A stretch of 38,645 nucleotides of DNA from an uncultured Oscillospiraceae bacterium (GTDB lineage Bacteria > Bacillota > Clostridia > Oscillospirales > Oscillospiraceae). Each line of letters opens with the position of its first letter. Positions within the stretch are counted from its first letter, which is position 1. Below are positions 1-5,532 of this stretch, one piece after another. The stretch is from the NCBI GenBank assembly GCA_947628315.1, contig CANQZJ010000015.1, positions 1-38,645 of the forward strand. The letters run 5' to 3'. The position numbers were made by a program, and so were the translations under genes. Below the pieces are notes generated by a model, which did no database searches, had not been told where the DNA came from, and worked only from the letters and a program-made list of their open reading frames with translations.

Positions 1-21
1 ACTGGGTGCAGGCGGCTGAGC

Positions 22-66
22 CAGAAAGCGTTGCGGCGAAATGCTTTCTGAAAAAGCGATTTCGCC
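22..66. other. Pair of mutually exclusive hairpins
   Basis: Two perfect 8-bp inverted repeats share bases. CAGAAAGC (22-29) pairs with GCTTTCTG (43-50). GGCGAAAT (35-42) pairs with ATTTCGCC (59-66), with an inner stem GCTTT (43-47)/AAAGC (53-57). Only one of the two can form at a time. No T-tract follows, so neither is an ordinary terminator. The site lies just before the left 51-bp repeat and may be an element end or a leader structure of something left of the window. No gene is visible in 1-74. Confidence 0.4.
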
Positions 67-74
67 ACATTGAG

Positions 75-125
75 CCAGGGGAACGGCTTGCAAATGCAGG
101 CCGTTTCTCATAACATATAGATTAG
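75..125 (+). repeat. Left copy of 51-bp direct repeat
   Basis: The 51 bases are identical to 2118-2168. The repeat starts with CCA and holds a nested hairpin (AACGGC, then TGCA/TGCA, then GCCGTT) followed by TTTCTC, which looks like the terminator of a tRNA gene. Unlike the right copy it is not preceded by a tRNA 3' end. Together the copies bracket the Fic module and the AT-rich gene. Confidence 0.85.
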
Positions 126-133
126 CTTCTCCC

Positions 134-162
134 TTGTGTAAAGAGCATGTATGTGGTATAAT
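134..162 (+). promoter_or_regulatory. Promoter of the first Fic module
   Basis: The -35 is TTGTGT (134-139) and the -10 is a perfect TATAAT (157-162), 17 bp apart, about 30 bp upstream of the antitoxin ATG. It begins right after the left repeat, so the module carries its own promoter. Confidence 0.55.
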
Positions 163-193
163 AAAACAAATTGGGAAGAAAGGCGGGAAAATA

Positions 194-400
194 ATGACCA
201 TCGCTGCAAAATACCGCCGCAACCAGGCTGTAAAGCTGGCCGACGCGCTCAATGCCATTGAGGGCGTCCCTGTGTCGGACTATGCCCGCACTCTTTCCGC
301 CTGTTGGGCGCGGGGCGAACTGACAGGGGAGCAGATGAAAAAAGCTCTGCTGGCCTCTCATCAGAAGCTGGCAGAGCAGGAGCACAGGCGCCATGCGTGA
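194..400 (+). CDS. VbhA-family antitoxin of a Fic toxin
   Basis: A 68-aa protein predicted to neutralise the Fic AMP-transferase encoded next to it. In this family an antitoxin glutamate from a (S/T)xxxE(G/N) motif reaches into the Fic active site and blocks productive ATP binding. Here the motif region reads LNAIEG (about residues 19-24): the Glu-Gly pair is present but the first position is Leu instead of Ser/Thr. The second half (ARGELTGEQM) matches the usual GxLTxEE helix of small VbhA proteins. I chose the ATG at 194 because GAAAGGCGGG stands about 6 nt upstream; an in-frame GTG at 134 lies inside the promoter. The stop overlaps the toxin start by 8 bp, the usual coupling in such modules. 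Confidence 0.8.
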   Translation: MTIAAKYRRNQAVKLADALNAIEGVPVSDYARTLSACWARGELTGEQMKKALLASHQKLAEQEHRRHA

Positions 401-1115
401 CCCGTATCTGTATGAGGATGTGCCGGTACTCCGCAATAAGCTGGATATCAGGACAGAGAGGACGCTGGATCTGATCGAGGCGGAGCAGTCCAGGACGAAC
501 ATGATGCTGCTGTATGAGCAGGGCTTTTCGAACTTCTCGCCGGCTGGCCTCTGTGAGATCCATCGATTCCTGTTTGGGGATATCTATGACTGGGCCGGCA
601 AGTATCGCATCATCAACATTCAAAAAGCCGAGAAGCTACTGGCAGGGCAGAGCGTGTGGTACTCCAACGATGACGACATTGAGCGGGATCTGGACAAGGC
701 TTTCGAGGCGATTTACACGGTCAATTGGAACGCCTGCTCCCGCGAAGAGTTTGTAGGGGCGTTGACGCGGCTGTTTCCTCCGCTTTGGCAGGTGCATCCT
801 TTCCGCGAGGGGAATACCCGCACAGTCGTAATGATGATGACGCTGTTCGTAGAGACGCACGGATACTTTTTTGACAAGGATCTGCTGGCAGCCAGCGCGG
901 GCTATGTACGGGACGCCTTTGTTATGGCGTCACTGGGTAAATATGCGGAGTATGAGCATTTGGAAAAGATTCTTCTGGATGCGGTCTGCACCGAGCCGAT
1001 GCCGGAAGAGGACGAAAGCCAGGTGCAGATAGACGAGCAGGAAAAGTACCGCAGGTATCAGAGAGAGCCGTATACGCCGTCGCCGCATACTCCAAGGATA
1101 GATACAGAAAGTTGA
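393..1115 (+). CDS. Fic-family AMP-transferase toxin
   Basis: A 240-aa Fic protein. Fic enzymes transfer AMP (sometimes another nucleotide part) from a nucleotide to a hydroxyl side chain; the toxins of VbhT/FicT type modify DNA gyrase and topoisomerase IV. The active-site loop is HPFREGNTR at about residues 134-142: catalytic His, the acidic metal ligand Glu and the anion-hole GN are all present, with Thr where HPFxxGNGR has Gly. An earlier HRFLFGDIYDWAGKYR (about 57-72) is the typical upstream Fic helix and flap. The tail (about 205-240) is charged and proline-rich, and may be disordered. It is translationally coupled to the antitoxin. The substrate cannot be read from sequence. Confidence 0.88.
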   Translation: MRDPYLYEDVPVLRNKLDIRTERTLDLIEAEQSRTNMMLLYEQGFSNFSPAGLCEIHRFLFGDIYDWAGKYRIINIQKAEKLLAGQSVWYSNDDDIERDLDKAFEAIYTVNWNACSREEFVGALTRLFPPLWQVHPFREGNTRTVVMMMTLFVETHGYFFDKDLLAASAGYVRDAFVMASLGKYAEYEHLEKILLDAVCTEPMPEEDESQVQIDEQEKYRRYQREPYTPSPHTPRIDTES

Positions 1116-1221
1116 TTATTTACGATCGCTGTACAGTGTAAATGCTGCTGACGTTATACTGTGTACTAGTTTTGCTGTATCGTTGCTGCCTTGAGCATTG
1201 CAAAATGCCAGGAGGAATGGA

Positions 1222-2055
1222 ATGAATATAGAGAAATACATACAGAAACGCAAGTCTGAAGATGGAATCAATGAGTTCGATTTGGAAAAGCGAAAAGAAA
1301 ATACCAGGATTTTTGTAAATTACGTTTTTGAATTTTTTAATGATTATCTGGACACTACCCCAAATGATGAAATAACCGTTTTACAAGAGCGAAAGATTGA
1401 GAAATATCGAAAATATGTTAGGAAGTACGATTTGCCTATTCAAGAGTGGCTGGTTTCATTGTATATTTCGCACGGAAGATATGTACAGAAACTTTTGCGT
1501 GATTTAATTCACGACGATTTTTTCCTTCTTTACACTAGTGATGCCGAATTTAGAGCTCTGGCATATCAAATCTATGCTGAAGCTGTAAAATCTGCAGAAT
1601 TTCTCCAAGGGCAAACGGAAATGGTTTTTTATTTTCTAAAGGATGCCTATAGGATTGATAGTACATTTCATCCTGCCCACGTTAATTTTTATATATTTGA
1701 TGGAATTAACGAGTGGATTGATAATACTTACCAAGACTATGGAGTAAATATCTACAATTTCTGTAGCAAGTGGGTTCACAAATTCTATTATCATCCTGAA
1801 CTTTGGCCTAAAGGCCATAAACGTAGAAATAAAGGGGAGTACAGCGAATATATTCCTTGGAATTACGATTACAAACAAAAGAGTAACTTGTTTGGCCTTG
1901 ACATGCTATATGAGCGAATGCCTAAAAAGAGTTTTGTCCAAGGAAAGAAACAGGAACTAGAAGTTGTGATGATGTACTGCTGGTTGCATGAAGTACATGG
2001 TGACAAAGAATATTGGGAGAACTATATCAACCAAGTTAGTAAAACTTTTCACTGA
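1222..2055 (+). CDS. Unrecognised AT-rich orphan protein
   Basis: A 277-aa protein of a family I do not recognise. The start at 1222 follows AGGAGG (1210-1215) at good spacing; an in-frame ATG at 1198 has no such site. The protein is mostly helical-looking, soluble, rich in Tyr, Phe, Lys, Asp and Glu, without signal peptide or membrane segment. Notable stretches are EFFNDYLDTTP near the N terminus and YNFCSKWVHKFYYHPELWP in the C-terminal half. The DNA is much richer in A/T than anything else here and uses AT-ending codons, a sign of recent transfer. It is the only other gene between the 51-bp repeats, so it is probably cargo of the same element; a defence role is possible but unsupported. 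TATACT at 1155-1160 could be its -10; 1116-1221 otherwise holds only an imperfect GTACA/TGTAC dyad. Confidence 0.75.
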   Translation: MNIEKYIQKRKSEDGINEFDLEKRKENTRIFVNYVFEFFNDYLDTTPNDEITVLQERKIEKYRKYVRKYDLPIQEWLVSLYISHGRYVQKLLRDLIHDDFFLLYTSDAEFRALAYQIYAEAVKSAEFLQGQTEMVFYFLKDAYRIDSTFHPAHVNFYIFDGINEWIDNTYQDYGVNIYNFCSKWVHKFYYHPELWPKGHKRRNKGEYSEYIPWNYDYKQKSNLFGLDMLYERMPKKSFVQGKKQELEVVMMYCWLHEVHGDKEYWENYINQVSKTFH

Positions 2056-2073
2056 GGTTACATCACCTTTAGG

Positions 2074-2120
2074 TTCTCGTGCGGCAACGCGTGTGGGTTC
2101 GAGTCCCTTCAGGCGCACCA
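2074..2120 (+). pseudogene. 3' fragment of a leucine-type tRNA
   Basis: The bases show a variable-arm-like hairpin (CGTG/CGCG), a T arm with TTCGAGT loop, an acceptor 3' strand CAGGCGC, discriminator A and an encoded CCA (2118-2120). No matching 5' half (GCGCCTG start, D arm) is found upstream, where the AT-rich gene ends at 2055. The T stem also has a T-T mismatch. This is the pattern left when an integrative element uses a tRNA 3' end as its target; leucine type is inferred from the long variable arm. Confidence 0.6.
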
Positions 2121-2168
2121 GGGGAACGGCTTGCAAATGCAGGCCGTTTCTCATAACATATAGATTAG
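2118..2168 (+). repeat. Right copy of 51-bp direct repeat
   Basis: Identical to 75-125. It begins at the CCA of the tRNA fragment and continues through the terminator-like hairpin, so here it is in what looks like its ancestral setting (tRNA end plus its own terminator). Confidence 0.85.
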
Positions 2169-2180
2169 GTATATTATAAT

Positions 2181-2217
2181 AAATCAAAACCACCGGTTGA
2201 ACCGGTGGTTTTGATTT
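2181..2217. terminator. Bidirectional terminator
   Basis: A perfect 17-bp stem (2181-2197 with 2201-2217) and a 3-nt loop; A-rich on one flank and TTTTGATTTGTT on the other. It ends the minus-strand penicillin-binding-protein gene and insulates the island. Confidence 0.85.
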
Positions 2218-2236
2218 GTTCTGAGAACCGGAGATG

Positions 2237-3610
2237 TCAGTATCCGTTTACGATGACGTCCAGCACCTTGGCGGCCACGCTGCCCGCGACGGCGGAGCCG
2301 CTGCCTCCGTTTTCCACCAGCACCACAAAGGCGTACGGGGTATCCTCGCCCCGGAGGAACCCGGTAAACCAGGCGTTGGGAGCGTTCTCGCCGCCCACCT
2401 CGCCGGTGCCGGATTTGGCGCACACATCCATGTTGGGGAAACGGGACTCCCCATAGGTCATCACAACGTTGTTGTGGAGCAGTTCCGACATTTTTTCCGC
2501 CGTATCGGGGTTGACCAGGGTGCCCGTGTAATGGGTGAGGTAGAGCGACGCCGGGATGTCCAGAGGCGTCTGGACGCTCTTGATGAGCTGAGGGACGGCC
2601 GCTTTACCCCCGTTGGCGATCGCCCCCATATAGACCATCATCGCGCAGGGGTTGACCTGATCCTTTCCCTGACCGATGCCAGACCACCCCAGCTGATTCT
2701 TGTCCGAGTCGGAGAACTCCACGGAACCGGCGGCGGTGTTCAGGCCGTTGATCTTATACCGGCTGGTCAGCCCGGCCTTTTCCGCATATTCCCGCATAAT
2801 GTCTGCGCCCAGCTCCTCCGCGAGGGGCGCGAACACCCCGTTGCAGGAGTTGGCCAGGGCGTCCGCGATATTTTGCTCTCCGTGGGCTGTGTGACAGGTC
2901 ACCACGCCGTCGCCCACCTGGGTGGAGCCGGTGCACGTCCAGGTGCGGTCATACAGATCCGGGATGTTATCCAGCGCGGCGGCCAGGGTGACCGTCTTAA
3001 AAATGGAGCCCGGGATAAATGTCCCGGAGAGGAACCGGTTGATATATACGCCGTCGTACCGCTCGTCCCCGTCCTCGATGACAGGGGGATCGGCCGGGTC
3101 GAAGGTGGGGGAGGAGACCATACAGAGGATCTCCCCGGTCTTGTAGTTGTAGACGCCCACCGCGCCCTTGTGCCCGTTCAGCGCCTGATAGGCGGTGTAG
3201 TTGTACCTGGCGTCCAGGGTCAGATACAGGTCGTTGCCCGCGCCGAGGGGGGAGTAGGCCCCCGTGATGGGGTTGTATCCGGAGAGCTGGGCGGCGAAGG
3301 CCACCAGGGCCCCGGAGCCGATATTCCCGTTGGGATCGCCCACCGCGTGGAGGGTGGCCTCCCGAACCGTCTCACCGTCATACCACTGGCGTGTGCCTGA
3401 GTCGTCCACCCAGGTGAGGACGTCTCCGTCCCGATCCAGTACCCGCCCCACGGACAGCGCCCCGGAGGAGTTGTACAGGTGCCGGTTGCCGGCGAAGGAG
3501 ACCCAGTCCCCGCCCCGGAAGAAGAACAGGAAGGAGAAGACCGCCAGGCCCAGGATCAAAGCCCCGGCCAGCAGCAAGCAGAACACCGCGCGCTTTTCAA
3601 TTTTCTTCAT
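2237..3610 (-). CDS. Class B penicillin-binding protein (transpeptidase)
   Basis: A 457-aa D,D-transpeptidase that cross-links peptidoglycan outside the membrane. One N-terminal membrane anchor (about residues 8-31) is followed by the transpeptidase domain with all three penicilloyl-serine motifs: SIFK (Ser202, Lys205), SCN (255-257) and KSGT (399-402). It is shorter than FtsI or PBP2 (about 600-700 aa) because the N-terminal dimerisation region is much reduced, like PbpA of actinobacteria and the small PBPs paired with SEDS proteins in Clostridia. ATG 3610 follows GGAGGG. The start overlaps the end of the SEDS gene by 14 bp, so the pair should be made together and act as a polymerase/cross-linker complex. 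Confidence 0.92.
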   Translation of the reverse strand: MKKIEKRAVFCLLLAGALILGLAVFSFLFFFRGGDWVSFAGNRHLYNSSGALSVGRVLDRDGDVLTWVDDSGTRQWYDGETVREATLHAVGDPNGNIGSGALVAFAAQLSGYNPITGAYSPLGAGNDLYLTLDARYNYTAYQALNGHKGAVGVYNYKTGEILCMVSSPTFDPADPPVIEDGDERYDGVYINRFLSGTFIPGSIFKTVTLAAALDNIPDLYDRTWTCTGSTQVGDGVVTCHTAHGEQNIADALANSCNGVFAPLAEELGADIMREYAEKAGLTSRYKINGLNTAAGSVEFSDSDKNQLGWSGIGQGKDQVNPCAMMVYMGAIANGGKAAVPQLIKSVQTPLDIPASLYLTHYTGTLVNPDTAEKMSELLHNNVVMTYGESRFPNMDVCAKSGTGEVGGENAPNAWFTGFLRGEDTPYAFVVLVENGGSGSAVAGSVAAKVLDVIVNGY

Positions 3611-5411
3611 TGGGATATCCCTCCTCTCCCTGCAGATTCCGGTACATCTGCCGGACGGCCTGTTTGTCCTCTTTCCGGCTGGGCAGCCGGATGGCAAAGC
3701 TGGCGTTCTGCCGGGTATCGGTGGCCTTCAGGAAGGCCAGAAGCCCCCAGGCCGCCATCATGGCGGAGCCGCCGTTGGAGACGAAGGGGAACGTGACGCC
3801 GGTGAGGGGAAGCAGATCCACCGCCCCGAAGATGTTGAGACAGGTCTGGAACACCATCATGGACGTGGCGGCGCAGGCCGCGATCACGTAAAAGCTGGAG
3901 CGTCCCGCCCGGCTGGCCCGGACGGCGAACACCGCCAGCGTCACAATGGAAAAGGCGGCCAGCAGGCCGATGATCAGGCCCCACTCCTCGCACAGCATAC
4001 CGAACACCAGGTCGGTATCCGCCGCCGCCACCCAGTGGAGCCAGCCCTCTCCGGGGCCGACCCCTACCAGCCCGCCGGAGGCGGCGGCCGACATGGCCCT
4101 GACCTGCTGGTACCCCCCGCCGGAGGCCTGCTCCCAGGCGTGCCCCCAGACGGCGAAGCGTTGGAGGATATAGGGCTTCAGAGACAGGATCACAAGAACC
4201 GCGAACACCGCGCCTCCGGTGATCAGGGCGAGGGTGGCGAAGTCCCCGGAGCGGAGATAGGCGATCACCAGGAAGGTCACAAAGAAGATGGCGGCGGTGC
4301 CAAAGTCGCTCATCAGGGCCAGACAGCCGAGACAGGCGCCGGTGAGCAGGATGAACAGCCAGATGTTCCGTTTCCGGAAGAGCCGCTCCAGGGTGGCGGA
4401 TCCGGCAAAGATATAGCAGATCTTGGCCAGCTCCGAGGGCTGCAGGGAGACGCCCCCGATGGATATCCAGTTGGCGGCGCCGTTGACGGTCTCGCCCAGA
4501 AGGAGGGAGACACCGCAGAGGCCGATGGCCCCCGCCGCCATGAGCCAGCGGATCTTCCTGGCGCGCTCCAGATCCCGCAGGAAGGACCCCAGCACCAGGA
4601 ACAGGACGATCCCCAGCAGTATGCTGATCAGCTGCTTGGGCAGGGCGTCCGTGTTGGAGGAGGATGTGACCGCCAACGACAGGGTGGAGAGGAAGAACGC
4701 GATGGTCTCCATCTCGAACCCGATACGCCGCAGCGCCCGCAGGATCAGAAAATACGCCCACATCACCAGGATCAGGCAGAGGAAGACGACGGGAATGGAG
4801 ACCGGGGCGTCAACTCCCTCCGAGATGATGAGCTGCAGGCAGGTGAGGATCTGAAACACGGTCAGCAGGATCAGGCTGGGCCAGGGGGAGACGGGCTTGA
4901 CCTCCAGCCGCCGTTTCCGGCGCTCCTGCTTCTCCTCGGGGGAGACCGGGAGGAGAACTGTCTCCACGCCGCCCAGGGAGATGACGTCGCCGTATTCCAC
5001 CGGGGACTGCTCCCGGATCCGATCCCCGTTGACGAAGACCCCTCCGGTGGAGGCCTGGTCATACAGAGTCCACTTGTCCTCCTGGTCGCGGATGAGGGCC
5101 GCGTGCTGCCGGGAGACCACCGGATAGTTCAGGACGACGTCACAGGAGCCGGCCCGGCCGAGGATGTTCTCCCAGTGGGTCAGCGGCGCCCTGGCGCCGT
5201 TGGGCAGGGAGAGGTAGGCCCACACCTCCGGCAGGTGGGGGACTGTCCACAGCGAGCGGATGACCCGGATCAGGATCAGAAGGGCCAGGATCGGGAAAAT
5301 AAAGCGAACCACCGTGGTATACCAGGCGCAGGCCTGGGGATAGGACTGCATGAACTGGGAGATCCGATCCATCAGCATCTGGGGGGCGTCCAGCAGCTGC
5401 TGCATCGTCAT
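3597..5411 (-). CDS. FHA-domain SEDS glycosyltransferase (FtsW/RodA/SpoVE family)
   Basis: A 604-aa membrane protein that would polymerise lipid II into glycan strands. Order: an N-terminal membrane helix (about 33-52), a forkhead-associated domain (about 80-155: GR at 85-86, SRQHA at 100-104, GGVFVNG near 123-129), then the many-spanning SEDS domain with PSELAK (325-330), SDFGT (368-372), a VGVGPG stretch and DTDLVF, the counterpart of the catalytic-Asp TDFIF motif of RodA. FHA domains bind phosphothreonine, so the fusion suggests control by a Ser/Thr kinase such as PrkC/Stk. Start 5411 is chosen because AAAGGAGGTGAG lies 5-7 nt upstream; ATG 5429 overlaps that site. The downstream PBP gene overlaps it. 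Confidence 0.92.
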   Translation of the reverse strand: MTMQQLLDAPQMLMDRISQFMQSYPQACAWYTTVVRFIFPILALLILIRVIRSLWTVPHLPEVWAYLSLPNGARAPLTHWENILGRAGSCDVVLNYPVVSRQHAALIRDQEDKWTLYDQASTGGVFVNGDRIREQSPVEYGDVISLGGVETVLLPVSPEEKQERRKRRLEVKPVSPWPSLILLTVFQILTCLQLIISEGVDAPVSIPVVFLCLILVMWAYFLILRALRRIGFEMETIAFFLSTLSLAVTSSSNTDALPKQLISILLGIVLFLVLGSFLRDLERARKIRWLMAAGAIGLCGVSLLLGETVNGAANWISIGGVSLQPSELAKICYIFAGSATLERLFRKRNIWLFILLTGACLGCLALMSDFGTAAIFFVTFLVIAYLRSGDFATLALITGGAVFAVLVILSLKPYILQRFAVWGHAWEQASGGGYQQVRAMSAAASGGLVGVGPGEGWLHWVAAADTDLVFGMLCEEWGLIIGLLAAFSIVTLAVFAVRASRAGRSSFYVIAACAATSMMVFQTCLNIFGAVDLLPLTGVTFPFVSNGGSAMMAAWGLLAFLKATDTRQNASFAIRLPSRKEDKQAVRQMYRNLQGEEGYPNEEN

Positions 5412-5481
5412 GCCCTCACCTCCTTTCACCGGCGCCCCGGAGGGCCGCGCGGATCAAGTCCTGCGTTTATGACAGCGCGGA

Positions 5482-5508
5482 GGAGAGACAGCCAAAGGCT
5501 GTCTCTCC
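5482..5508. terminator. Hairpin after the xanthine dehydrogenase gene
   Basis: A perfect 12-bp stem (5482-5493 with 5497-5508) with AAA loop. The T-tract (CTTTTCT) is on the plus side, whereas both neighbouring genes run minus, so termination of the minus transcript is uncertain. The rest of 5412-5532 shows no clear promoter for the FHA-SEDS gene. Confidence 0.5.
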
Positions 5509-5532
5509 CTTTTCTGTCGTGTGTTTACAGCG

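Noticed and set aside
2045-2120. Complete tRNA gene
   Set aside because: The T arm, acceptor 3' strand and CCA are present, but no 5' acceptor strand or D arm can be found before it; kept only as a fragment.
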